Shown here one piece after another: positions 22,901-34,330 of a stretch of DNA of 64,000 nt (position 1 is the first letter of the stretch; every line of letters starts with the position of its first letter). The DNA is from Isochrysis galbana. Lineage: Eukaryota > Haptophyta > Isochrysidales > Isochrysidaceae. The stretch is from the NCBI GenBank assembly GCA_018136815.1, contig CM030931.1:8668557-8732556 (forward strand). Direction: 5' to 3'. The notes under the pieces were generated by a model, which worked only from the letters and a program-made list of their open reading frames with translations, was not told the DNA's origin and did not search any database. The position numbers were made by a program, and so were the translations under genes.

Positions 22901-23042
22901 GAGGGCTCCGCTCACCGGAAAATATGTAAGTCTCGCACCTGTTTACAGGAGAAGTCGGGACTGAGGACGCCGCCAGCCCGGTAGGCATAGGAGGAAGGGG
23001 GGAACGGAGGAACGGATCACGGGGGGGGGCGCGGGCCACCGA

Positions 23043-23215
23043 CCATATCTAAGCCCTTTTCCCCTATCCCCCTAGTAGTGCACGGGGGGAGTCGCCTGAT
23101 GGCGGGGGGGAAAGGGCCGGGAGAGAGGGGGTGTAGAAAGTTTTGCTGCGTGAGTAGAAAGTAGAGGGTCCACGGCCGCGTGTGCGGTGAGACTATTAAG
23201 AAGTTAATGTATTCA
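23043..23215 (+). repeat. repeat family 2 copy
   Basis: It begins near ACCATATCTAAGCCC and contains CCCCTAGTAGTGCACGGGGG, CGCCTGATGGCGGGGG, GGGGGTGTAGAAAG and GTGTGCGGTGAGACTATTAA. Its right end abuts an AT-rich coding-like fragment. Confidence 0.7.
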
Positions 23216-23495
23216 CCATTATCAATCATTCTAAAGATGTGATCTAGTAGAAACTTCGCTGCGTCCTTTTCTAATGCGTTTTTGCATTCATATTCACCCC
23301 TGTTCGTGCGGAGATCATCGTGACACGTTTGCTCACATCCAGGAACCGCTTCCATACAGCGTTCAAACTCATGCAGGATCCCAAGTGGAAAAGTGGTAAG
23401 TAGGGTCGATATCTCGTTGAAATCACGATCCACATGTCTCCCCTTCTCGCTCGTGCCGTTACGTACGAAAACCAACGGGTTGTGGCGGATCTATA
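23216..23495 (-). pseudogene. AT-rich coding remnant truncated by a repeat
   Basis: An open stretch between stops reads as a plausible protein (for example STLLTTFPLGILHEFERCME, then KNALEKDAAKFLLDHIFRMI). It has no ATG at the start and runs out of coding character exactly where the family-2 repeat begins. Composition resembles the 21.2-22.5 kb ORFs, suggesting a shared foreign origin. The family is not recognised. Confidence 0.35.
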
Positions 23496-23499
23496 TTGA

Positions 23500-24530
23500 T
23501 GATGCTCTCCATTACAACAGCTTGCGTAAGTTGTCAGGTGGGCAGTCAGGATCGTCAGGTGGGCAGTTGGGGTCGTCAGTTGTGCTGTCAGGTGGGCATT
23601 TGGGCCATCAGCTGTGCTGTCAAGCGGGCAGTTGTTCAGTTGTTGGTAGAGCATGGATTTTTTTTGAGACAGAGCACTGGGCAATTTTCATCGAAGGAAC
23701 TGCACGGGTACTACGAATTGCACCTCGCCCCAAATCCCGCCCTGACGCACGACCGCCACATGCCGCGGCGGGCGCCGCGGTTCTTGGTTCTTTACCGGTA
23801 GAGCCCCAAAGCGTGTGCAATGGAGGGGCGAGGGAGGGGAGAGAAGAATCGCACCATTTTCTGGCGAAGATTTTCGTGGCGACAGGTTGTCCCCTAGGAA
23901 TATTGTTGTTTGTTGTGGGCTTTCGGAGCCCCCCCTCATATTAGTAGTTGGTAGTTGGAAAGCCCTTTTTGACTGCCCTACTTATTACACCTCGCACAGG
24001 ATTAGTACTACGTTTCACAATAACGCGTGCACGAGCATACGCATACAGATGGATCTCGCACGCACTCTATTAATTGGGATTGCACATGTTGCACGGCAGT
24101 GGCGGGCACTACGAGCGACTAATGCACGACAATGCCGGGGAGCGCATGCGGTATACTCGTATGCGCCTCAGCCTCATAGTTGCAACAAACGACAAGTGCA
24201 GCGAGGAGGGATGATTACATGTGCAAGCATGTTGATGGTGCACGAATCTTCTGTGAGATCTGCATATTATCACTCCGTCCATCACATTCATGGCGTTGCA
24301 CGTCTCGTCGAACGGCCGTGCGGGCATGACGGGAAAAGGGATGTTGATGGTCGAGCGGTGCAGGCTCACAGCCGCGGACAGCGAACATCGATTTCTTGGC
24401 GATGTGAAATTGGCACATCGCATGGGGTAAGCACGCAGCTGTCGAGCGGTGGATGAGCCGGCATGGATGGGAGCCCCCCTCTCCCCACCCTATTTCAAGG
24501 CATTTCACCCGCTCGATCAGGCCAATACTC
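23500..24530. other. intergenic, no gene supported
   Basis: A GTCAGGTGGGCA-type short iteration lies at 23535-23630. The rest shows no coding signal that I can support. The last exon of the Na+/Ca2+ exchanger may lie here, but I could not place it. Confidence 0.35.
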
Positions 24531-24532
24531 AC

Positions 24533-26260
24533 GGGTGCAAAAGTTGTGAATGATGGGATAGCCGGCGATGCATGCGATGTATGCGGCGAGCAATGCTGTG
24601 CCCTTGCCCTTGCCAAGCACAGCCTTTCGATGATCGCCTGGTCGCCAAGTATGAGCAGTGGAGACCAACATGACAGCGGCGAAGAACATCATGATACCGG
24701 ATTGGAATACCGCCATGAGCTTAAGGTCTTGGTGCTCTTGGATGTCGATAGGTATGCCTGCGGAATTAGAAAGGAACCATGGGAGCCCGAGGCCAACGAG
24801 TATGTTAATGATTTGCGAGCCACATGAATTGGAGACTGCCATAGACCCGTAGCCTCGTTTCGCAACCGTGATAGATTGAATGGTATCAGGAATTTCAGCG
24901 CCTATGGCGATGATATACATCCCAAGGAAGGCTGCGGGCACGTTGAGGAGCGTGCCAAATCGAGAAACCACGGCCGAGATGATCAGTGAGAGTACAGCCA
25001 CCCACAAGAAGGCGCTGAACAGAGTGATCGGGTACCACTGCGCATGCTCCCCGTCGTGATAGCATTCAGGGCATGTGAGACCAATCAGCCACTCCAATGG
25101 CGCAACGGATGCCTCTGCTGTTGAGCATACGGCATCGCGCAAAGCGAGCATCCGTTGTGTAGAAGATGGTGGCTCGGACAAGGTCTGGAGGAACGAAACG
25201 CGAGCAGCCGTGTGGTCTTGCGAAACAGTCTCGGCTGAAGTGGAGTGGGGTCCATTGCTCGTTTGAGACATTGAATATAAAGTGCTATTTGTGTCCACGC
25301 GACCGTCAAAATGAACTCTGCTTAGAGTCGTGCCTTCAACGTCGGAAGCGTAAGGCTTGTCAGAATGGTAAGATGGCGGTGACGGCGGGTCGTAAGTGCC
25401 ATCTTCCTCTAAGTCGCCGTGTGAGGATGCGCGGGTGTTCGCCCCTGATGACGTGGGTGTTGAGGAGGCTACCCGCGAGGAGAGTACAAATGATTCTCCC
25501 AGCCGCACATCCTTTTTGAGCCACTGTACGCGATAGGCTTCTCGAATGCCCGAGGAAAATATGACGACCAAAAGGTACACTCCTATGCGAGGTCGAAGAG
25601 TGGCGGCATCAGGTGCAGTCAGCAATGTGCGAGATGCCATCGTGTGTCAAAGGTGCAATGCGCATGGGCAGGTATTGCGCGAGATGCAAGATGCATGAAG
25701 CGCTGACCGTAGCCGAGAAGCATGACTAGCGACTCTTGGGTCTCGATTACGCCGTCGCTGAAAACGAATGAGAGCCAAGCAAGGGAGCAGCCGTAGGCAA
25801 TCACATCTCGGGCAAGCGGTCTCCGCTTCAGCTCGAGCGGCTCTTCTCCGCCGGCAAAAATACCGCAAAGGCCTGGGATCACCGTGAAGGCGATCATACC
25901 GGAGCCAATGATTGCGCCGACTCCAAGCGCAGCGTCGTCGCCTCCTTCGCTCTGTTTAATTACGCCATGCTCGTGATCTACGGAACTGATGACACTCTTG
26001 AGTGTGCTGATCGCGTTGATCACGATCTCTGGCGCTGCACTACCAAAGGCCATAAAGCTGGCTCCAGCCACATCTTCTCGCACGTCCCAGCGAACGCAGA
26101 GCGTCTCGAGCGCAACGACGAGGTGCTGATCAGCCACAATAGCGACACCGACGAAGGCAAAGACGAGAGTGACCAGCTCGATCGCCACTCCCCACCAGTA
26201 GCCATCGATCTCGTCGAGGCAAAGGTTCTCCCAGCCCGAGGCGCAGTAGCCCGCCTCCAT
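24533..26260 (-). CDS. K+-dependent Na+/Ca2+ exchanger (NCKX/SLC24-like), 3' end unresolved
   Basis: Two exons are clear (complement of 25708-26260 and 24533-25582), joined through a 125-bp GT-AG intron that yields GYGVYLLVVIF. The first half has the alpha-1 repeat (REDVAGASFMAFGSAAPE) after several helices. The second half has the alpha-2 repeat (GAEIPDTIQSITVAKRGYGS and MAVSNSCGSQIINILVGLGL). An acidic/Ser-rich cytosolic loop of about 170 residues lies between them. These repeats form the ion-binding core of cation/Ca2+ exchangers. The last visible exon ends at a consensus donor (GCACCC|gtgagt, cut after 24533), leaving phase 1, so a short final exon is expected downstream. If unspliced, the frame stops at 24495. 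The ATG at 26260 is preceded by a possible acceptor, so a 5' exon is possible; I see no cleavable signal peptide. Confidence 0.88.
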
Positions 26261-26653
26261 CTCGCGCGGCAGCTGCGGTGAGTTTTGGCGACTGGTCGAA
26301 ACAGGTGAGGGGGGGGGGGGGGGATAGGAGGAGGAGGAGAAGGGGAGGTCAGGGAGGCTAGAGGCAGGATCGGCGGCAAGTCGAAAGAATGCGCAGTTGG
26401 GGAGAACTGACGAGAGCGAGACGGCGCGACGAGGCGTGGACCGTCTGATCGACAGTCTTCCTCTCTCTCTATCGCTACCCTCTACCCTCCCTTCTCTTCT
26501 CTACTCTAATACTATTATTCACAGGTGGTCCGCCCAGCCCCCTCCCCCGGGGCACAAGCGGGAGTGCAGCTGGCGGGAGTGCAGCCACAAGCGGGAGTGT
26601 TACTCCTGAACCCCCCCCCCCCCGCACATCCGTTCCCCCCTAGACCCTAGACC

Positions 26654-26847
26654 CTAGATGGGAAATACGTATCTATCTACCGTATTTGGCGAGAGGCCAA
26701 ATACACAAATACATATGTATTTGGCTGTATCTGAAGCGCGTCCTGGGTTGTAGGCCTCGAATGTATTTGAAATGTATTTCGCCGGAGGCCGAATACATCC
26801 GTATTTGGCTGTATTTGCGAGGCCCAAACACCGTATTTCCCATCTAG
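26654..26847. mobile_element. small foldback element, CTAGATGGGAAATACG termini
   Basis: The ends read CTAGATGGGAAATACG and, inverted, CGTATTTCCCATCTAG, 194 bp apart. The inside is made of GTATTTGG / CCAAATAC inversions and has no ORF. Related ends occur at 27247 and 28143. Confidence 0.65.
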
Positions 26848-26920
26848 CCCCCCCCCCCCCAAACCCCAAACAAACCCCTAGTGTCAAGCATCAAGCATCA
26901 AGCAGCAAACAGCAAGCAGA

Positions 26921-28400
26921 GGTGGCGTTCCGTCGAATATGGGACACAACTAAAGTTGAGCCATGGTATGTTATCTCTGTGTCGAACATGGGATGAGGAT
27001 GGAATCGTAGGGAGAGTGAGAGTGAGACGAGCCGGTGGCTGACGCGGCTGACTGAAACTGAGTTAGCAGCGGGTCGAATAATTAAAATTAATATTCGAAT
27101 AAGGAAAGCAGATCCATCATATCGGGAGGAGAATGAGAGTCTCCAGGTCGCGATCCGTCGAATGTGGGACGGAATGAAGGTGAGCCATCAGCAAATGTCC
27201 ACCTGCCCGTTTACAACAATATAGACGAGGGTTGGGGTTACCCCCCTAGATGGGAAATACGTATTCACCGTATTTGGACGAAGGCCAAATACAGACCGTA
27301 TTTACCGTATTTGAAACTGCCTCAATATGACCCTCCGTATTTGGACGGTGGCGCAGGCGCGCGCGTCGAAAGTCCCCACGCCATGATCCTGTTTTGGTCT
27401 CATAGGCGGGGGGGCCTAATGGGAGGGTGAGGAGCAGATTATTAGAGAGGAGCTGTGGGGAAGGAGAGATGGCTGGATAGGGCGCTATACCCATGCGCTA
27501 GGCATGGGCAGCGCCGCCACCTCAGGGCATGTCCTCCCTCTGTTTGGTCATATGTTGAGATGTTGAGATGTTTTGTGCCTACAACCTACAACAGAGAACG
27601 ACGAGGGGGTTTGTGCTGCTTGGGTTAAACGCAGTAGGAAGAGGGAGTGAGCGAGCAGAGTGAGAGGGGGAGTCAAGTGTTGAATGAAGGCCCATGGATG
27701 GCCCATGGCAGGGCACCGAGTTGTAGGTTCCTGTGGTGCACAAGAGTGGGGTGGGAAGGAGAATTGTGTCAGCAATGGGCAATGGGCATTGTTGCATTGT
27801 TTGTTTGCGCAATGCAGCACCGCTGCAGCCATGCGCCATGCGCGCAACGAGCGCGGATCGCGCGAGGCACGGTCAGGGTTGGGGTTCAGGATGGGGTACA
27901 CGCTCCATCTACATTCTCACATGCTCTCATCATGATGAGATGATGGGTGAAGGGGGGGCGGGGGGGAGAGGGCGCTGGCGCTGGCGCTAGGGCAATATAT
28001 GGCATATGCTGGCGATTGGCGACGGGGGAGGCTTGGGGAATGGGAGCCCCCCCCCCGTTACTGTATTTGGTACCGTATTTGGCTGTATTTGGACGAAGGC
28101 CAAATACAGACTGTATTTACCGTATTTGGAAGCCCCCTCACTGTATTTCCCATCTAGGGTTACCCCAACCGACCACGATAAAACCCTAGGCACTAGCTAG
28201 GCATTCCAAAAAAAAAAGATCTGAAGATTCAGGGCTACACACCTATCGCTAGTCAGGTATATTCTACCCTCACCCGTCATCGCCCCTTTCTCCCGTCGCC
28301 CCGTATCCTCCTCGCCTTCCCCAGGTGTCGTTCCGTCAATTGTGGGGCATCAGTCGAATTGAGCGATCAAATGTCCATAGTTATGTATACAACAATATTC
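26921..28400. repeat. repeat family 6, three dispersed diverged copies
   Basis: Similar segments lie at about 26921-26998, 27150-27226 and 28323-28400. They share a core like GTTCCGTCGAATRTGGGAC, then GAGCCATCAAATGTCC and ACAACAATAT. They alternate with the CTAGATGGGAAATACG elements, which suggests one composite repeated unit. Confidence 0.5.
27230..28170. mobile_element. ~0.94-kb element with ~30-bp terminal inverted repeats
   Basis: The left end reads GGTTGGGGTTACCCC followed by CTAGATGGGAAATACG. The right end is its near-perfect inverse (CTGTATTTCCCATCTAG, then GGTTACCCCAACC). The interior has repeated GTATTTGG motifs near both ends and no recognisable transposase. It fits a non-autonomous DNA transposon. 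No clear target-site duplication was seen. Confidence 0.65.
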
Positions 28401-28487
28401 ACACGTAATGTTTAAAATTGAGGGAAAGCTCTATTCGCATTCGATTCTCTTCTGGCTGCCGCGTCCCGTTCTTTTAAGATGGCTCGC

Positions 28488-29240
28488 ACAACTAAGTTTA
28501 TACTTAGTTCGCCCAGGGGGGGGCACGAGCCCCCCCCTCTCTCCACTCCGGAAAAACACCGGGGGGGGGGGGGGAGGGACCTCTCGTCGAGAAGCAGAAC
28601 GGCCCTTACAGCTCGCGCCGCGAGCAGTCCTCGAAGAAATAAATGACTGCGCCCCCCGATACCTGCCACAGGGACGTCTTGAGCCACTCCCTTCCTCTCT
28701 TCCTCCTGTCGCCAGCCGCCCCCCTTCGCCCGTTTGCTAACGCAAACGGGGCCCGTTTCTTACCGCACTCCATCGGGGGGGGTGCAAAACCCCCCCTCTC
28801 CCTCTCTCCATTCTCCTCCACCCCTCTCCCTGCGGCGCGTCGCCATGCGGCGCGCCACGGCCTGCTCTCAGAGGGCCTTTGGGGGCTCCCAGAGGGCCAG
28901 CTAGGGCAGCTCAGGGGGCAGTGGAGGCTGGGGCTCAGCCCCTGGCCCCCCCGCCTCTCCCACGCTTGCCACGCTGGCCATTGGAGCCTCCCAGTGGCCT
29001 CTGTATGCCTGGCGACCAGGGGAGGGGGGGGAGTCAGCTCGAGGGCAGGCCCAGTATGGGCGTGGGAGTGCGAGTCGCGGCCCGCGCCCACGAAGGGTCT
29101 GGGCCAGGATGATGATTGCCCAGCCCCTGCCAGAGGGCAGGGGCTGAGGTTGATTGTACGGGCCCACCCCGGGGGGTGTCCGCGATGGAGAGAGGGGGGC
29201 GCGAGGCCCCCATTGACCCCCACTTATAAAAGTAGGTTGA
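28488..29240 (+). repeat. repeat family 1, copy B (type 1), palindromes at both ends
   Basis: The left boundary is the near-palindrome AACTAAGTTTATACTTAGTT and the right boundary another short palindrome, CCACTTATAAAAGTAGG. The body matches 5385-6060 in reverse. After the shared ATGGAGAGAGGGGGGCGCGA near the right end it diverges from copy A, where the CXC ORF continues. It looks like an internally deleted relative. Confidence 0.7.
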
Positions 29241-30333
29241 CAGCGAACCCCCCTACATCGCCACCCGTGACGCGAGTTATGTTTTCGGGCACCACACGCT
29301 CATAGCGCCCAAATATCCCACTTCTACTTCTATCCAAAGATATCCATTTGCAACATACATATCCGCCCAAATGCTCCAATGGATATCCGGGATATCCTGG
29401 CCTACCGCTATCGTTCATCTCGGCGGGGTTGGCGGCAGAGGGGGACGGGAGGGGAGCCGGCGCGCTCTCGATGCATGACCCTATCGGTTTAACGATAGCT
29501 GATGTGTGCTTAGTCGAGCCCCGTGCCCGCGCCCTCCTCACCTCCCTCTCCCAAGGCCCTGAGCCCGCATTCGCTCCCCACGTGAGACGTGAGCATGTAC
29601 TCCTCCCGCCGTCGTTCAACAATAACAATCCTGCTTGCTTGCACTCAATCTCCGCCCCCACAGCCACAACCACAGCCTCTTCCCCAACCATAAGAACAAT
29701 AGGTTGAGCAATGGCGGATAAAACCTTTTGCGGTTCCAATTCGCCTCCGTTCAAGACTTCCGCTCATCTGAAGAAATAACGCACTTTCTTAGCACCTTTC
29801 CCATCGCTTTGGGTTCCACACTCCTCGACATTCCGCTAGAAGCTAGAAGCAACCCAGCAACTATTCATCATGCATCACGCTGAGCTCAACTTCCGACTGC
29901 ACTCAGGCCGATTGACTTCCGATTGAGTGCCTGTACATCCAGGTATTCGATAATTTGAACTCGAGCTCTCCTTCGTCGCGTATATGTATTGCTCGGGGTC
30001 GTCAATTGTGCACGAGAAATGCGGGATAGAGCATGAGGATCATCTCGATTGAGGTCTCGATCAAGCATTCCCTAAACAAAGATGACAAACAAGTTTCGAC
30101 CGCATCGAGCGTGGCAGGCTTCTCATCTGTCCACCGCCAAGTGTGCCAGTAGAACTGCGTTGTCACGACTGCGCGGGAAACCATTGTGCTGATGATGACA
30201 GCTCATTGTTCTTGCTTCTTTTGATGGTCCGCAGGGCACTGCACATCGCTAATAGGCCAGGACGACGAGGATGAGCTCGCGGCCGCGTGGGAGGCAATCG
30301 AAGTGTGATTTCCTGCTGAGGTTTCTGCTCGAG
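29241..30333. other. spacer with two weak minus-strand ORFs
   Basis: A 176-residue frame (29754-29224, TTG start) has a protein-like start (VLSAIAQPIVLMVGEEAVVV). A 60-residue ATG frame (30184-30002) contains FYWHTWRWTDEKPATLDAVE. Neither has a known domain, and the first runs into a repeat. I do not call either a gene. Confidence 0.25.
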
Positions 30334-30741
30334 CTACAGTTCGAGCTCATTGCCGCACAATCCCTGCCGAATGCTCTCTTCGCTAGAGGCTCTCACAGTG
30401 CCTTTGCTCAAGATTTGCCAGGCTTCGACCTGATGAAGATCGAGAGCCAAGTCCATCGCAGACCTCCCGTTGGCTTCTCTCATGGAAGGATCTGCGCCAG
30501 CCTCCAATAGGAGTTTGCAACACTTAACGTGCCCTCTAGCTGCTGCCCAATGCAGAGGGCAACGGTCACCATCTGCATCGCGTGAATTGATATGCCCGTG
30601 CGAGATAGTCAGCAATTTCTTGAGTTGCGGCACATTGTTGAGGGCGCAATGGAGCGAGAGAGCGGACGTGCCTTCATCCGCCATCTTCGTATCAGTTGCG
30701 CGCATGTTGCCCGGCGACACCTGGCTCTTGGACTTGCGCAT
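30334..30741 (-). CDS. small ankyrin-repeat protein
   Basis: From the ATG at 30741 there are 135 residues. Two good ankyrin repeats (DADGDRCPLHWAAARGHVKC followed by CKLLLEAGADP, and REANGRSAMDLALDL) follow a weaker one (TSALSLHCALNN). The frame is open upstream to a GTG at 30852, so a longer N-terminus or a first exon is possible. Ankyrin repeats mediate protein binding; the partner is unknown. It is divergent to the beta-hexosaminidase, about 550 bp apart. Confidence 0.65.
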   Translation of the reverse strand: MRKSKSQVSPGNMRATDTKMADEGTSALSLHCALNNVPQLKKLLTISHGHINSRDADGDRCPLHWAAARGHVKCCKLLLEAGADPSMREANGRSAMDLALDLHQVEAWQILSKGTVRASSEESIRQGLCGNELEL

Positions 30742-30889
30742 GGGTGCCGTGCTGCGCGATGCGTTGCGCTGTTGACCTCCGGCGTCAAGAGAGGTTCGAG
30801 GAACGGGGACACCTGGATGTTGTAACGTACTCTTACTACAGAGAGTATTCACATATCATTTGTCTTGCTCGTCCCGTCATATTCTGGGC

Positions 30890-31270
30890 TGTTCCCCCCT
30901 TGGGGTCGATCGGCGGGGGGGAGGGGGCGGGGGGGGGGGGGGTACAATTGGTACTGCTTGCCTGCGCCCCCCGCGCGTGCCTCCTGCTGCGGGACGCACG
31001 AGCTTGGACGAAGCAGTGGGGGGGAGAGGCGCGCGGAGGGCGACTCCCTCGCCCAAACCCAGATCGCTCCCCCGTCCGTCTTCCCGGACGGCGCCGGCCC
31101 TCCGCCGCCCCCCCTCGCCGCCTATCCCTCCTCTGCTCTCCCCCCTACCCCGCCTCCCTCCCGCCCCTCCCCTCCCCCTTCCCCTCCCCAACCGCCCCCC
31201 CTTCACTCTTTGCCTCCTTCATCTTCTTCCTTTCCGTTGCTTAGCTTGGCTGTCCCTCTCGACGCCTGCC
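30890..31270 (+). promoter_or_regulatory. G-run then pyrimidine-rich leader of the hexosaminidase gene
   Basis: Long G runs (30915-30950) give way to a C/T-rich stretch (31070-31270) ending about 15 bp before the start codon. This is the same arrangement as upstream of most other intact genes here. It is probably core promoter and 5' leader; no TATA-type element was identified. Confidence 0.4.
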
Positions 31271-31285
31271 AAGCATACCCCTACG

Positions 31286-33172
31286 ATGGGAGACCCTGCC
31301 TTCAGCCCCGCTGAGGCGCTGTTCGTGTGGCCACGCCCCACGCAGCATGTCTCACTCGGCAAATCAGCTGCCGCGCTCGTCCGCCGCGCTGACAGACCAC
31401 TCTTCTCGCACGTGGGTGGTTGTTGCGTAGAGCTGCTTGAGCAAGCGTTCGAGCGGTACACGTCCCTCATCTTCTGGGCAGATGCACACCCGAGCACTCC
31501 GCCGCACATGCGCGTGCGCGTGCCCGGGCTGCGCAACGCGACCGTCGGCGTGGAGCTTGAGGCATGTTCGCGAGCGGCTGTCGATGAGGTGGACCCTTTT
31601 GACACCGTCAAGGTGAGGGTGAAGTCACGCCGACCCACACCGCTGCAGCTTCATGTTGATGAGTCATATTCATTGAAGCTCACCACGAGAGGTGGAAGCC
31701 TAACTGCGCAGACAGAATGGGGTATCCTACGCGGCCTGGAGACGTTTGCTCAGCTAGCGCAATGGGCTGGACCCCCCGTAGGAAATAGAGTATGCAATCT
31801 TCCATTAAGCATCGATGATGCTCCTGCCTTCGCCTGGCGAGGCTTTCTCATCGACACTGCACGCCACTATTACACCGTTCATCAGCTGGTGCAGCTTTTG
31901 GATGCGATGGCAGCGTTGAAGCTGAATACATTGCATTGGCACATTGTCGATGCATCATCCTTCTCTTTTGGTGCGCGCACGAATATCATCTGATGCGCAC
32001 TTAACAGCTCGAGCAAAGACACAGCGTATACCGGAACATCTGCTCCCTCCAATCCCTTTGCAACCGTATGAGCCTTCTAGCTTCAGCTGGGATCTCCATA
32101 CCACCACCAGCGATCCGACTTCTTTTGGTCCCACAAACTGTCAGGCTCTGAGAGTGTTCCTCAACTTGCAGCAGCTGGTGCGTTGCATCCTTCGTTGGTC
32201 TACAGCACGTTCGATGTGCGGAACGTTGTTGAGGCAGCTCGTCTACGCGGCATCCGGGTTGTGCCCGAGCTAGATATGCCCGCGCACGCCGCTGCTTGGG
32301 CTCATGCCGAGCCCACTATGGTGGTGTCGTGCCCAAGCCGCGTCGGTGCTGATGACGAGGGGCTTGAGCATGGGATAGACAAGATGGCACTCAACCCGTT
32401 GAGCGAGAGGACGTACGAGGTCGTTGATCTATTGTTATCGGAAATGGCTGGCCTTTTCCCTGAGGATTACTTCCATTTAGGGGGTGACGAGGTCGACGGA
32501 GATTGCTGGCTTGAGGATCCCGTTATCAGGAAGTGGGCTGAGGGTAAGGGGGTCACATGGAAGGAGCAATTGGTTGCGCTCTTTAGTGCTCGCATTATTC
32601 ACCGCACGGCACAGCTCGGCAAGCGGCCTGTGATGTGGGATGAAGCGCTCGAAATGGTGCCTCATCTCTCAAGGTACATTCCGCCTGGCGCCTATTCTTC
32701 AACTCTTACAATAGATGCGTGGCGGGATTGGCAACACATTGACCTCGGCGACGGTGGAAGGATTGAGCGGTGGCAGAGTGCACCGGCAGCCGGGCATCAA
32801 GTCGTTTGGTCTTCGCTATCGTGGTATTTGGACTTGCCCAACAACAAGTGGGAATCTATTTACGCATTGGAAATGCCCGCCACACCACCCAAGGCTTTCC
32901 TTGGTGGCGAGGCTTCCAGCTGGTCCGAGTCTGCGGACGCAACAAATGTACAACAGCGATCACTAACACGTCTAGCAGCAGCAGCAGAGCGCCTCTGGTC
33001 GCGCGAACCTAGCAAGCTTGTCGTTACCAAGCAACGACTTGCCTCACTACGGTGCCGACTTCTACGCCGAGGCTTGCAAGCCGAGCCAGTGATGACCGAC
33101 TTTTGTGCGGTGGCTGTCCCAGCTCTCGAGGTGGATGAACAACACACCGCCCAATGCCCAGTACAAGGCTGA
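31286..33172 (+). CDS. beta-N-acetylhexosaminidase, GH20
   Basis: There are two exons (31286-31970, 32145-33172) joined by a GT-AG intron of 174 bp, giving 570 residues. An N-terminal GH20b-like domain (ALFVWPRPTQHVSLG) leads into FAWRGFLIDTARHYYTV and LNTLHWHIVDASSFSF. The catalytic block is DYFHLGGDEVDGDCW, with the Asp343-Glu344 pair typical of GH20. RGIRVVPELDMPAHAAAWAH, a tryptophan-rich C-terminal half and the final AAAAERLWSREP are also as expected. It removes terminal GlcNAc or GalNAc, usually in the lysosome/vacuole or outside the cell. The start at MGDPAF gives no obvious signal peptide. The frame is open upstream without an ATG, so an upstream exon or a different start may supply one. 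Confidence 0.92.
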
Positions 33173-33623
33173 GAGAATATGAAAAAGGATGGGATTGAGG
33201 AGAGCCGCTCTGAGCGGCGCGTGCAGCACCCCACGCGTGTGAATTCGAGGCGAGCACGCTCAAAGTGCACCTCCATAGCGAGCTGCCTTGGGGCACTGGA
33301 TTGGATGAGGCTGCTTGTTACGGCATGCTACTAAACTCCGACTCAGCTCGGCCCTTGGCCCCTGGGTGGGGAAGGCGTCGACTAGAGCCCCATGATTATG
33401 CTTTGATGATCGCAATCACTATCCGGCCAACAAGACCACCAAAAAGCCCGTCCCAATCCTCTCTCCACGCCAGGCCCAAGTAGTAGTGCACGTGGGCCTC
33501 AATCAACCCCGCTCATGGTCACCTTGCTCATGGTCGCTGCGCTCATGTTCGCTGCGCTCATGGGGAGTGCCTCCGTCACAGAACGGCTCGCCGAAGCGGA
33601 AAAAGTGGATGAGCCAAACGAGA

Positions 33624-33848
33624 GCGGCACCTACCGCCCTGACGTACATGTGTCATGGTGGGCACTTGAGTTGCGTCAAGAGTCTGCTCCTCAGGGCCTA
33701 GACAAACCCCAACTAGGGAGGAGCACTGCTACTGGCCGTGACGTCCAATAATTTGAAGACGACCATAGCGCTACTTCAGCATCGCGCCGACCCGAACGCT
33801 CAGAAGAACGGTGCCCCACTCGTGACCGTGTTGATTGGAGTGGAGTGA
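33624..33848 (+). pseudogene. ankyrin-repeat relic with two in-frame stops
   Basis: One frame reads ALTYMCHGGHLSCVKSLLLR, stop, TNPN, stop, GGALLLAVTSNNLKTTIALL, then QHRADPNAQKNGAPLVTVL. This is the pattern of two ankyrin repeats. The two TAG codons make it non-functional as it stands. It is 450 bp downstream of the hexosaminidase gene and unlike the ankyrin gene at 30.3 kb in detail. Confidence 0.65.
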
Positions 33849-34330
33849 GGCTCGGAGAGAGATAAAAAACCTTTTAATTATCACGCCTCGCACGTGGATT
33901 TGGGTCTCTATAACAATAAAATAACTGAGCGTTAATAAAAAAACGTTCTTGAAGGTGTCCGCTAAGCTACTGTACACTCCTACACTCCCGTGTTCCCTCC
34001 GAAATCGCCTTTACCCCTACCGCTACTCTCCCTCCTTCCCGCTCCCCCCCTCGTTCCTTTTTCTTCGGTTTTGGGGGGTCGGCTCGTGTACACTACTTCG
34101 AGCCTCGCGTTGGGGGGAGGGGGAGGGGTGGGGCAGGCCTCTTGCGTTGGTTTATGGCGTCCGAGGGCTATGCTCGCCCCTATGTGGGGGGGCCGACCTT
34201 TCGGCTTTCGGCCTCACCCATCGGGTCATTTGGTCGCGGGCGCTGCATCTTCCGCGCCCATTTTTATCCCTAATTGCTCTGGCTTCGGTTTCGTTTGTTT
34301 TTGTTAGTCTCAATATATGCCACTGTTGAC

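Noticed and set aside
26640-26660. Telomere-like TAGACCC iterations
   Set aside because: Only about three diverged units next to a foldback element; not an interstitial telomere of meaningful length.
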